Below are positions 52,001-62,803 of a stretch of DNA of 64,000 bases, one piece after another. A model generated the notes under the pieces. It ran no database searches. It was not told the DNA's origin and worked only from the letters and a program-made list of their open reading frames with translations. The stretch is from Mycolicibacterium aurum. Lineage in GTDB: Bacteria > Actinomycetota > Actinomycetes > Mycobacteriales > Mycobacteriaceae. Positions within the stretch are counted from its first letter, which is position 1. Every line of letters begins with the position of its first letter. The position numbers were made by a program, and so were the translations under genes. The stretch lies in the NCBI GenBank assembly GCA_900078775.1, contig LT549889.1, forward strand, positions 1,674,001-1,738,000. The letters run 5' to 3'.

Positions 52001-52264
52001 CTGCTGGACACCTTCCTGGTGCGCACCATCACGGTGCCGGCGATCGCGGTGATGCTGGGTGAGAAGAACTGGTGGCCCTCGACCGTCCCCAGTGAGCTGA
52101 AGCGCCGCATCCCGTTCCTGCGGGGCAAGTCCGAGCCCGCCGAACGGACCGCGCCGCTCACTTTCCCGGTCGACGACGACCCCTACGACGACGACACCGA
52201 CGTCGGGTACGGCGTGGCGGTGGCCAAGGCGTCGATGGTCAACGCCGCCTGGCGGGACCGCTAG
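49100..52264 (+). CDS. mmpL: MmpL-family RND lipid transporter
   Basis: A protein of about 1054 residues with the two-half RND layout: TM1 near 24-45 (VIAAWLVIAGSLFAALPPLI), a large extracytoplasmic domain, helices 2-6 near 195-370 with GAGVDYAVFFFSRYQE (about 258-273), a second long loop containing coiled-coil-like repeats (about 490-720), and helices 8-12 near 825-985 with the matching GADYNLLLISRIREE (about 900-914). The Asp-Tyr pairs of the proton relay are present in both halves. It is likely to export the glycolipid made by the pks5 cluster (as MmpL10/MmpL12 do elsewhere), though it is 21 kb from it. ATG 49100 is chosen over 49091 from the -10 box. No MmpS partner is next to it. Confidence 0.9.
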   Translation: MSRRSKVTARGLLASNGHMIVRHPVLVIAAWLVIAGSLFAALPPLITVAQRNPPGFLPEQSPVLATSQQMKDAFNEAGATNLIAVILVNEDGLTDADEATYRQLVDNLRARNDIVVSMQDFVSIKEIRPAMSSKDGKAWNLPVSLNGTMGTGTGQAAYRDAVKIIEETTDGTTLRPSVVGGAATMEDVTGIALRDQVLIEVSTVVTVLLILIIVYRNLVAMVIPLLSIGISLAVAQQVVAGLGLLGLGLAPQTIVLITGMMLGAGVDYAVFFFSRYQECLREGMKSDDAIIKSMVTIGEVIAGSAGTVALTFLGLSFATLSVFSTVGPALAATIFIGFLGSITLLPAFITLAGRRGWVNPRKDITGPMWRRMGVSIVRKPKLNLVASLVVLVALAGCALLVDFNYDDRKNLPRDSESNQSYETMNAHFPASASVQQFIVVHSETQDLRSPRALADMEQMAQRISQLPDIAAVRGITRPNGEMLTEARATHQAGEVGGKLGEATDLIDENDSRLTQLSEGAHALALALDKIRDQVVGSSEAVRTILKSLVEIEQEYGGDETLKDINVGAQLVTTMRTLGKTMGVGLEQVVLNYTWMAPMVALLKSSPMCTLDPACNAVRIDMERIVIAYDDGTIQQLYELAKQMETTQEGDGLQRSVTGVTDNLGQALGAAGRLGLDSPEAVESQMDELLKGVNMLADSSEALAQGVQLLVDQTRQMGGGLSQASDFLLAMKRDAADPSMSGFYIPPQILTRPEFEKAAKLFISPDGHTARYMVQTALDPFGAEAMDQVDDIVEAALSARPNTTLEDADIAMVGTSVFQNEIRGYYNGDIQYIVLVTLIVVFLILAALLKAIVAPIYLVLSVVLSYMSALGIAVVFFQIILDQPIFWNTPGMTFLVLVAVGADYNLLLISRIREEAHRGTQVAVIRTIGATGGVITSAGLIFAASMLAMTVSSIAAIVQLGFIIGVGLLLDTFLVRTITVPAIAVMLGEKNWWPSTVPSELKRRIPFLRGKSEPAERTAPLTFPVDDDPYDDDTDVGYGVAVAKASMVNAAWRDR

Positions 52265-52615
52265 CCGGCCGTCCCGAGGCTCAAAGTTGTTGTCTTGTAC
52301 TGAACCTGGCTCGCGCGGACGGCCACGCAACGGTTACATCGATCCCCGGTGGGTTAATCGGAACCGACGCCGCGGGGTCGTTCGGACGAAGCCGGGTGGA
52401 GCCGACGCGTCGAGCGGTGTCCGATGTGATGTACTGGCACCGACGATCGGCCGCCGCCGGCGGGCCTGCCATCGGTGCGCTCGTCGGGAACGTGCACAGA
52501 CACTGTCAGGCGAGGAGAGGTTGTTGGCGGGCAGACTCGATCCAGCCGCAGGTGACAGCGCCGTCACACCAATTCCGTCCTCTGAACGTCGCCCTGAAGC
52601 CTGGAGTGCAGTCCT
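52265..52615. other. 351-bp intergenic region between mmpL and ugd
   Basis: No gene is supported; frames overlapping it lack coding character. It contains an 8-bp inverted repeat with a 42-nt loop (52267-52274 and 52317-52324) that might end mmpL transcription. GTGAC-N6-GTCAC lies at 52552-52567 about 50 nt before ugd, a possible regulator site. Confidence 0.35.
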
Positions 52616-53938
52616 ATGAAACTCAGCGTGATTGGAACGGGCTATCTGGGCGCCGTTCACGCCGCCTGTATGGCGCAGATCGGCCACGAGGTCGTCGCCT
52701 ACGACACCGACGCCGCCAAGATCGCCGCGCTGTCGACCGGTACTTCACCGTTCTACGAGCCAGGGTTCGACGAACTGCTCACCGAGGTGCTGGCCACCGG
52801 CCGGCTCCGGTTCACCCAGTCTGTGCAGGAGGCGGTGTCCGGGGCGTCGGTGCACTTCGTCTGCGTCGGCACCCCGCAGTTGGCCGGCTCGGACGCGGCG
52901 AACATCGAGTACGTCGACAGCGCTTTCCGGTCGGTGGCCGAGAACGCCGACTGCGACGGCCTGATCATCGGTAAGTCCACCGTCCCGGTCGGCACCGCGC
53001 AGCGGCTGTCCGGCGAGGTCGCGCAGATCGAGTCGCCGCACCGCCTCGAGGTCGCCTGGAACCCGGAGTTCCTCCGGGAGGGCAAGGCCATCGAGGACAC
53101 CCTCAAGCCCGACCGGCTGGTCTTCGGTGTCACCTCCGAGCACGCCGAGAAGACCCTGCTGGAGGTGTACGCCGGCATCATCGAGGCCGGAACCCCGTAC
53201 CTGACCGCGGATCTGCCGACCTCGGAGCTGGTCAAGGTGTCGGCCAATGCCTTTTTGGCGACCAAGATCTCGTTCATCAACGCGATGGCCGAGGTGTGCG
53301 AGATCGTCGATGCCGACGTCGTGACGCTGAGCCGTGCGCTGGGCTTCGACGACCGGATCGGTAAGCGATTCCTCAACGCGGGCTTGGGTTTCGGTGGCGG
53401 CTGCCTACCCAAGGACATCCGTGCGTTCAGCGCCCGGGCCGGCGAGCTGGGTGCCTCGGATGCGCTGCGCTTCCTGCACGAGGTCGACAAGATCAACCTG
53501 CGCCGGCGGGAGAAGGCCGTCTCGGTGGCGCGCGCCCTGGTGGGCGGGGAGTTCCTGGGCAAGAGCATCGCCGTGCTGGGGGCCGCGTTCAAACCCAACA
53601 GCGACGACGTGCGCGATTCGCCGGCCCTGAACGTGGCCGCCGCGATGCATCTCAAGGGCGCCGATGTGCGGGTGCACGACCCGAAGGCCATCGACAACGC
53701 GAAGGCGCGGTTCCCCACGCTGGGATACTTCGACAGTGTCGAAGATGCCTGCCGCAACGCGGATCTCATCGTGCTGGCCACCGAGTGGGACGAGTACACC
53801 GCGCTCGATCCGGTCGCGTTCCGCTCGGTCGTCAAGCAGCCCGTCCTGCTCGACACCCGCAACGTGATCGACCGGGAGTACTGGTCGGGCGCCGGGTGGC
53901 AGGTGTACGCGCTGGGCAGGGCCGGACTGAACGTCTGA
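52616..53938 (+). CDS. ugd: UDP-glucose 6-dehydrogenase
   Basis: A 440-residue UDP-glucose/GDP-mannose dehydrogenase that oxidises UDP-glucose to UDP-glucuronate with two NAD. The Rossmann motif VIGTGYLGAVHAACMAQIGH (about 4-23) and catalytic Cys263 in GFGGGCLPKD are intact, as is the NPEFLREGKA substrate segment (about 150-159). It starts at ATG 52616 with no strong ribosome site; GGAGTG lies 10 nt upstream. The next gene, a GT2, begins 3 nt after its stop. UDP-glucuronate could feed a glycolipid or capsule-like glycan. Confidence 0.93.
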   Translation: MKLSVIGTGYLGAVHAACMAQIGHEVVAYDTDAAKIAALSTGTSPFYEPGFDELLTEVLATGRLRFTQSVQEAVSGASVHFVCVGTPQLAGSDAANIEYVDSAFRSVAENADCDGLIIGKSTVPVGTAQRLSGEVAQIESPHRLEVAWNPEFLREGKAIEDTLKPDRLVFGVTSEHAEKTLLEVYAGIIEAGTPYLTADLPTSELVKVSANAFLATKISFINAMAEVCEIVDADVVTLSRALGFDDRIGKRFLNAGLGFGGGCLPKDIRAFSARAGELGASDALRFLHEVDKINLRRREKAVSVARALVGGEFLGKSIAVLGAAFKPNSDDVRDSPALNVAAAMHLKGADVRVHDPKAIDNAKARFPTLGYFDSVEDACRNADLIVLATEWDEYTALDPVAFRSVVKQPVLLDTRNVIDREYWSGAGWQVYALGRAGLNV

Positions 53939-53941
53939 GTC

Positions 53942-54877
53942 ATGACCAAACAGACGATCGAGGTGATCATCCCGGTCCGGGACATGGCCGAGCATCTGCC
54001 CAAGCTGCTCGCACCGATACTCGACCAGCTCGCCGACGGTGACCGCATCACGGTGGTCAATGACGCGTCCACCGACAACACCGAGGAGGTCGCGCGCTCG
54101 CTGGGCGCCAATGTCGTGACGCTGACCGACAGCCGTGGCCCCTACTACGCGCGCCAGATCGCCGCGAGTAGGTCGCGCGCCGACATCCTGCTGTTCATCG
54201 ACGGGCGGTGTCGGCCGCTACCCGGACTGCTCGACGCGCACCGCGCATTGCAGCAACAGCCGGGAGTCGCGCTGTCCTGCACCAATGTCCGAACCGTGTC
54301 CGGGCCCACGCTGGCCGCCCGGATGGCCGCCAAGATGCAGCCCTTCATGCTGCCCCGCTCGGGCGGGGCGATGAAGGCGACGATCGGTATGGTGCCGCCC
54401 AAGCCGGATTACTATCCGACCGCCAACCTCGGAATCGACCGGATCGCCTTCGCCAAGGTGGCTGGGTTCCGGGAGATGCGCGGCGGTGGCGACCTCGATA
54501 TCTGCTGGCGGATCCAGGAGCAGGGGCACGGCACCATCGCGACCGACACCCGGGTGTTGATGGAGTGGGAGCCGCGTGCGGCGATGCGCGACATGGGCAG
54601 CCAGTGGAAGCGGTACGGGCACAGTAATGCCTATCTGCGCTGGGCACACCGCAACGACGCCGCGGCCGTGGCCGGTGACCACCCCGCACCCAAGCTCTCA
54701 CCGGTCGAGGCGTGGACGACGCTGCGCGCCGAATTGCAGCGCCCGGTCGGTGAACTGGCGGCCAATGCCATCGTCGGGCTGGCGTTCCAGTACGGGTTCC
54801 TCACCGCATGGCTGAAGCGCTCGGAGTTCGTGATGCCCAAGCATTTCGAAGTCGTCCCGGAGTTGGACGCCACGTAA
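53942..54877 (+). CDS. GT2-family glycosyltransferase
   Basis: A 311-residue GT-A fold transferase. The nucleotide-binding N-terminus IEVIIPVRDMAEHLPKLL, VNDASTDNT (about 39-47) and the metal-binding-like LLFIDGRCRP (about 81-90, where DxD is ID-G-R) are visible. The acceptor-side GGGDLDICWRIQEQGHG (about 182-198) carries the ED-like catalytic pair. There is no clear membrane helix. Coupled to ugd (3-nt gap), so its donor may be UDP-glucuronate or a derivative; that is inference. Confidence 0.88.
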   Translation: MTKQTIEVIIPVRDMAEHLPKLLAPILDQLADGDRITVVNDASTDNTEEVARSLGANVVTLTDSRGPYYARQIAASRSRADILLFIDGRCRPLPGLLDAHRALQQQPGVALSCTNVRTVSGPTLAARMAAKMQPFMLPRSGGAMKATIGMVPPKPDYYPTANLGIDRIAFAKVAGFREMRGGGDLDICWRIQEQGHGTIATDTRVLMEWEPRAAMRDMGSQWKRYGHSNAYLRWAHRNDAAAVAGDHPAPKLSPVEAWTTLRAELQRPVGELAANAIVGLAFQYGFLTAWLKRSEFVMPKHFEVVPELDAT

Positions 54878-55061
54878 AAACGCCCCGTTCGCCGACAATT
54901 CTCGGTGCCGGAATTCCCGACAGCAATATTGAATTCGCGAATCTTGCTGAATCAAATATATGTGCCTGCGATATCAGACCTTATGGTGGGGTCTTATTTA
55001 CGTTGTCCCATGCGCATATCCGCGTATCTGCGGGCCGCGTGACCTGACGCGTAGAGGGATA
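54878..55061. other. A+T-rich gap before the HTTM pair
   Basis: The sequence changes sharply after 54877: long A/T runs and TATATG-like stretches are unlike the rest of the window. An in-frame extension of the next gene begins at 54960 but has poor coding character. GAGGGATA at 55053-55060 is the ribosome site for the ATG at 55062. Confidence 0.5.
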
Positions 55062-55550
55062 ATGCAGCCGACCGGAAAACGTGCGGTACGAATTATTTTC
55101 ATAGTCACGTTTTTGTGGATTGCCATTCTGCAGTACGTAGTTCTGGTCATTGCCCGCGCGGAACCATATCCCGCGATAATTCTGCCCGGATTTCCGGCGC
55201 ACTGCCCGGGCTGTCTGCTGGAAACCGGTGTCGCGGCGACGAAGAGCCCCGAATTGCGCGTTCGGTTCGCCGACGGGCACACCGAGCAGGTCTCCATCCG
55301 CAGTATCCTGCCGCCCGGGCCCTCGGTGAGCCTGATGGCGTTCTCGTCCGCGTTCTCGGATGACGATGTCAAGGGCAATCCCGAGTCCGTCGCATTCCTC
55401 AAGGCCAGAACTGAGCGGCTGTTCCCGGGCCAGGACGTGGCGGGCCTGGACATCGTGTGGCGGTCGACCACCTATCGGGGACCCTATGAATCCGATCGCG
55501 AGCACGTGGAGCTGTACACGATCAACGTCGATTTCAGTGATGCCCAATGA
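55062..55550 (+). CDS. membrane-anchored CxxC protein, partner of the HTTM gene
   Basis: A 162-residue protein with one N-terminal membrane helix (about 11-31, IIFIVTFLWIAILQYVVLVI) and an extracytoplasmic domain. A CPGC motif (C48, C51) lies just outside the membrane and would suit a redox-active pair or a metal site, but the rest does not look like thioredoxin. ATG 55062 follows GAGGGATA and is preferred over an upstream in-frame start at 54960. Early codons include several rare in mycobacteria (ATT, ATA, TTT). It overlaps the HTTM gene by 4 nt (ATGA), so the two products are probably made in fixed ratio and may act together. No family name can be given. Confidence 0.75.
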   Translation: MQPTGKRAVRIIFIVTFLWIAILQYVVLVIARAEPYPAIILPGFPAHCPGCLLETGVAATKSPELRVRFADGHTEQVSIRSILPPGPSVSLMAFSSAFSDDDVKGNPESVAFLKARTERLFPGQDVAGLDIVWRSTTYRGPYESDREHVELYTINVDFSDAQ

Positions 55551-56713
55551 AATTGGGGGAGAGATTCGACCGCTGGGTCGCAAGTGGACCGTTCACGCCG
55601 GCCGATCTGGGCATTTATCGCATTATCTACGCGGTGGCCGCGTTGCTGACCGCGCCCGATATCCGTTGGATCAGTCAATATCCGGACGTCATCTTCAATC
55701 CGCCGCCCGGGCCGATCGCATTGTTCACCGGATTCCCGTCCCTGACCGTGCTGATCGTGCTGGAGATGCTTCGCACCGTCACGTTGCTGATGTTGGGTCT
55801 GGGTATCTGGACGAAATACGTGTCCATTGCGGCGTGGGTGATGATGACCGTCACCGCCGGGCTGACCTATTGCTTCGGCAAGATCGATCACTCGATTCTG
55901 ATGGTCGTCGTGCCGTTGGTCTTCGCGTTCTCCGGCTGGGGCAACCGCTTTTCGATCGATGCGCTACGGCGGAGCGGTGACTGCCCGCCGCAGCAGCAGT
56001 GGCCGCTGCGGCTTTTGGCTCTGTTGATCGCCTGGGCGTTCGCGGCGGCGGCGATGACGAAGCTGTTGACCGGGTGGCTGTCGTTCTCCAGCCAGGGCGC
56101 GCGGGGCTACTTCGTCCTCGGCTTCCTGACCGAGGACAACGTCTATCTGTTGGCGCCGTGGGTCGCCGCCCACGATGTGACAGCGGTCTGGGAGTTCGTC
56201 GACTGGGCAACCGTCATCTTCGAGTTCGCGCTGCTGCTCGCCCTGCCGTGGTGGCGGGCGTTCCGGACGGCGCTCGCGGTCGCGACGACCTTCCACCTCG
56301 GCGTGCTGTTCGTCATGAACATCGACTTCAGCCACGCGGTGGTCGCCTACGCTGCGTTCGTGTCCTGGGGTGCGATCGCTGCGCGGCTGGGCCGCTACCG
56401 GCCGCTGCGCACGCTGGCCCGGCTCTTCGATCCTGGCACCGAGCCACTGGCCGGCAGGCCCGCATACGTACTCCTGGGGCTGGCCACACTCGCCGTCGGC
56501 GCCGGAACCTGGTATTTGATGGTCAATCCGCTCGGGGATCTGCCCACCGGGTCGCTGCTGGGCAACGTGTTCATCGTGGTGGCCGGTCTCGGCGGCCTGA
56601 CCTACCTCGCGCTGGAACTGCGCAACGTGGTGCGGGGACGCCGCGACGGTGACACCCCCGACGACGATCGGCCTCAGGCCTCGAGCTTTCCGCCCTCGAC
56701 CGCCACCCGGTAG
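55547..56713 (+). CDS. HTTM-domain membrane protein (gamma-carboxylase-like fold)
   Basis: A 388-residue polytopic protein with about nine helices and the HTTM (horizontally transferred transmembrane) domain known from vitamin-K-dependent gamma-glutamyl carboxylase relatives: LGIYRIIYAVAALLTAPDIRW (about 23-43) and the CFGKIDHSILM segment (about 109-119). A conserved internal region with FHLGVLFVMNIDFSH (about 252-266) is typical. The bacterial function is mostly unknown. It is coupled to the CxxC protein upstream and convergent with the ABC permease, with a 40-nt overlap of the 3' ends. It begins A+T-rich and returns to normal composition toward the 3' end. Confidence 0.82.
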   Translation: MKLGERFDRWVASGPFTPADLGIYRIIYAVAALLTAPDIRWISQYPDVIFNPPPGPIALFTGFPSLTVLIVLEMLRTVTLLMLGLGIWTKYVSIAAWVMMTVTAGLTYCFGKIDHSILMVVVPLVFAFSGWGNRFSIDALRRSGDCPPQQQWPLRLLALLIAWAFAAAAMTKLLTGWLSFSSQGARGYFVLGFLTEDNVYLLAPWVAAHDVTAVWEFVDWATVIFEFALLLALPWWRAFRTALAVATTFHLGVLFVMNIDFSHAVVAYAAFVSWGAIAARLGRYRPLRTLARLFDPGTEPLAGRPAYVLLGLATLAVGAGTWYLMVNPLGDLPTGSLLGNVFIVVAGLGGLTYLALELRNVVRGRRDGDTPDDDRPQASSFPPSTATR

Positions 56714-57465
56714 CCGCGGATGGTGGCAGGCACGAACAGCGCGGCCAGCACCACGGCCCACCCCAGGGTCAGCGCCATGGGCAGCCACACGTCCCCACCC
56801 GAGGACAACGCGCGCATGGCCGCCGCCGGCGGCGCGATCGGCTGGTATTCGGCCAGCGGGCGCAGCACCGCGGGGATTCGGTCGACCGGGATCAGCGTCG
56901 CGAATGCCAGGCCCATGCAGCCACTTTGGGTCCAGGTGAGGATGAGCCGGCCCTGCGGGCGCAGCGCGAGCGTGATGACGATGGTGGCGAAGACCAGGAC
57001 GATGATGACCGGGATCAACAGGTACAGGACGAGCATCAGCCAGTTGCCCTCGAACCGGAAACCCATCAGGTAGGCGGTCGCCACGACGAATGCCGTTCCG
57101 ATGAAGGTGCGTACCGCCTCGGCCAACAGGGCACCGGTCAGCGGGGCGGTGCGGTGCACCGGCATCATCCACATCCGGGTCAGCAGCCCGCTGTCCCGGT
57201 CGTAGGGCACCGAGAGACCGGCCCCGACGGCTGCCGACATGGCGCCGGCGAGGGCACAGACCGGGATCAGCAGATCCAGCCCGCTGTTACCGGTGATTCG
57301 GGTCATCGATTTTCCGACCAGCAGGCCGTAGATGACCAGCAGACCGGTGGGGAAGAGCAGCGCCTGCAGCGGGACCATGGGGTAGCGGCGCCACTGGATG
57401 AACAGCCGGCCGGCGAAGATCCAGCTCTCGGTCCAGAGCGACTGGTGCACCGGGTTGGTGGTCAT
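56674..57465 (-). CDS. ABC-2 type permease, DrrB/DrrC-like (second subunit)
   Basis: A 263-residue ABC-2 permease with six membrane helices and the YDRDSGLLTRMWMMPVHR loop (about 99-116) typical of DrrB/DrrC proteins. ATG 57465 overlaps the stop of the upstream permease by 4 nt. Its 3' end overlaps the convergent HTTM gene by 40 nt. It should form a heteromeric channel with the next permease and the ATPase, exporting a lipid or drug-like compound, as DrrABC does for phthiocerol dimycocerosates. The substrate is unknown. Confidence 0.87.
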   Translation of the reverse strand: MTTNPVHQSLWTESWIFAGRLFIQWRRYPMVPLQALLFPTGLLVIYGLLVGKSMTRITGNSGLDLLIPVCALAGAMSAAVGAGLSVPYDRDSGLLTRMWMMPVHRTAPLTGALLAEAVRTFIGTAFVVATAYLMGFRFEGNWLMLVLYLLIPVIIVLVFATIVITLALRPQGRLILTWTQSGCMGLAFATLIPVDRIPAVLRPLAEYQPIAPPAAAMRALSSGGDVWLPMALTLGWAVVLAALFVPATIRGYRVAVEGGKLEA

Positions 57466-58199
57466 GACCGTCGCCCCTGGAGTCGCATGGCGATGGCGCC
57501 GAAGAGCACCAGCAGACCGATGCACCAGGCCAGGCTGGCGGTCAGATTGCCGGGGGCGACCTGGCCGCTGGTGAATCCGCGCAGCGTCTCGGTGATCTGC
57601 GAGATGGGCTGATACTGCACGAAGGGCTGCAGCCACGACGGGAACGCGTCCAGCGGGGCGATGCCCGTGGACAACAGCACCAGCAGCAACTGGGGGACCA
57701 GCAGCAACTGGCTGGCCACCTCGGTGCGGCCGGCCTTGCTGCCGGTCGCATCGGCACCCAGCGACAGCGCCAGGGTCAGCACCAGCGAGATCAGCACGAA
57801 GGCGGTCAGATAGCCGAAGCCGGTGGACGGCCGGAACCCGAACAGCGCGGCGGCCAGGAAGGAGGCCACCAGCGCCAGGGCACCGCGGATGAGGCAGTAG
57901 GCCATCCGGGCCATCAGTGGGGCATAGGGCGAAATGGGCAGCGTGCGCATCCGGGCGCCCAGGCCGCTGATCTTCTCCCAGGCGGCGCGGTCGGTGGTGG
58001 TCAGCGCGCCGAACAGCATCGCCTGGACCACCACGGCCGGCAGCACATACTGGGCATAGCTCATCTCGCCGACTGCGATGATGTCGCGCAGCAGGAACGT
58101 CAGCCCGATCAGTCCGGCGATCGGTACCAGCGTGGCGAAGACCAAGTCCACCCGGCCCTTGCGCAGGATGCGCGCCGTGAGGATCGCGACCGCCGTCAC
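57462..58199 (-). CDS. ABC-2 type permease, DrrB-like (first subunit)
   Basis: A 245-residue ABC-2 permease with six helices and the family loop WEKISGLGARMRTLPISPYA (about 75-94). It starts at GTG 58199, overlapping the ATPase stop by 4 nt, and overlaps the next permease by 4 nt. Forms the membrane part of the exporter together with its neighbour. Confidence 0.87.
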   Translation of the reverse strand: MTAVAILTARILRKGRVDLVFATLVPIAGLIGLTFLLRDIIAVGEMSYAQYVLPAVVVQAMLFGALTTTDRAAWEKISGLGARMRTLPISPYAPLMARMAYCLIRGALALVASFLAAALFGFRPSTGFGYLTAFVLISLVLTLALSLGADATGSKAGRTEVASQLLLVPQLLLVLLSTGIAPLDAFPSWLQPFVQYQPISQITETLRGFTSGQVAPGNLTASLAWCIGLLVLFGAIAMRLQGRRS

Positions 58200-59128
58200 G
58201 GCGTGGAGACCGGGCTGGTGAGGTGCAGGAACACCTCATCGAGCGAGGGCCGGCGCAGCGAGATGTCGATCAGTTCGATGCCGAGTTCGTCCATCCGCCG
58301 GAACACCTCGGTCAGGGTGGCCACACCGGACGGTGCGGGCACCGACACCGTGTTGGCGTCGGTGTCGACCTCGACCTCGGCGAAATCGGACAGCGCGGCG
58401 GCGATCCGCGGCAGGTCGTCCGGCTTCAGCGGCGTCATCTCGCAGTAACTCGACCCGGTCTGGCGCTTGAGCTCATCGGCGGTGCCCTTGGCGACGATCT
58501 GGCCGGCGTTGAGAATCACGATGGAGTCGCTGAGGATGTCGGCTTCCTCCAGATACTGCGTCGTCAGCAGCACGGTGATGTCCTGAGCCTTCAACGAAGC
58601 CACCAGATTCCACACGTCGCGGCGGCTGCGCGGGTCCAGGCCGGTGGTCGGCTCGTCCAGGAAGAGCACCTTGGGCAGCACGACCAGCGAGACGGCGATG
58701 TCGATGCGCCGCCGCATACCGCCGGAGTAGCCGACGACCTGGCGGTCGGCCGCGTGGCCCATGTCGAACTGGTTGATGAGCTCGTCGGCACGCGCGCGGG
58801 CCTGCGCCTTGCGCAGGCCGCGCAGCCGGCCGAACAGCACCAGATTCTCCCGGCCGGTCAGCCGTGGATCGAGGGCGGCGTCCTGCCCGGTGACGCCGAT
58901 GTTCTGGCGCACCTTGGCGGGCTCGCGGGCCACGTCGTACCCGGCGACGACGGCGGTTCCCGAACTCGGGGTCAGCAAGGTCGAGAGGATCTTGACCGTC
59001 GTCGTCTTGCCGGCACCGTTGTGTCCCAGCAACGCACAGACCGACCCGGTGGGAACGGAAAAGCTCACGTCGCGCAGGGCGGGCACGCTGCCGCCGAATG
59101 TCTTGGCGACGTTATTGAGCTCGATCAC
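58196..59128 (-). CDS. ABC transporter ATPase, DrrA-like
   Basis: A 310-residue ATP-binding subunit of the daunorubicin/lipid exporter type. Walker A GHNGAGKTT (about 35-43), signature YSGGMRRRID (about 134-143), Walker B VLFLDEPTTGLD (about 155-166) and an H-loop-equivalent TTQYLEEAD (Q replaces the usual H, common in DrrA relatives) are seen. GTG 59128 is supported by the -10 box TATCGT 8 nt upstream; far longer antisense extensions into dnaE1 are artefacts. First gene of a three-gene minus-strand operon, all with 4-nt overlaps. Confidence 0.92.
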   Translation of the reverse strand: MIELNNVAKTFGGSVPALRDVSFSVPTGSVCALLGHNGAGKTTTVKILSTLLTPSSGTAVVAGYDVAREPAKVRQNIGVTGQDAALDPRLTGRENLVLFGRLRGLRKAQARARADELINQFDMGHAADRQVVGYSGGMRRRIDIAVSLVVLPKVLFLDEPTTGLDPRSRRDVWNLVASLKAQDITVLLTTQYLEEADILSDSIVILNAGQIVAKGTADELKRQTGSSYCEMTPLKPDDLPRIAAALSDFAEVEVDTDANTVSVPAPSGVATLTEVFRRMDELGIELIDISLRRPSLDEVFLHLTSPVSTP

Positions 59129-59136
59129 GGAGTCAT

Positions 59137-59142
59137 ACGATA
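59137..59142 (-). promoter_or_regulatory. -10 box (TATCGT) for the DrrABC-like operon
   Basis: A TANNNT hexamer on the minus strand ends 8 nt before the GTG at 59128. Leaderless transcript predicted. Confidence 0.5.
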
Positions 59143-59251
59143 CAGCCGCGGCGCGGTACGTGAGACCTTCGGTCGCGGGTCGGACCGTGCCCCTCACCGT
59201 GTGGGGGACGACACGTCCCGCGACACGCCCGGAACTGTCGGAGCGCACCAA

Positions 59252-59257
59252 TAGACT
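59252..59257 (+). promoter_or_regulatory. -10 box (TAGACT) for dnaE1
   Basis: A TANNNT hexamer ends 9 nt before the dnaE1 ATG. The transcript would have almost no leader. It shares the short divergent gap with the exporter promoter. Confidence 0.5.
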
Positions 59258-59266
59258 GGCCACCCT

Positions 59267-62773
<3,507 letters not shown>

Positions 62774-62803
<30 letters not shown>

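Noticed and set aside
54960..55061. 34-codon N-terminal extension of the CxxC protein
   Set aside because: No ribosome site at 54960 and no coding character; GAGGGATA directly precedes ATG 55062, after which the membrane anchor begins.
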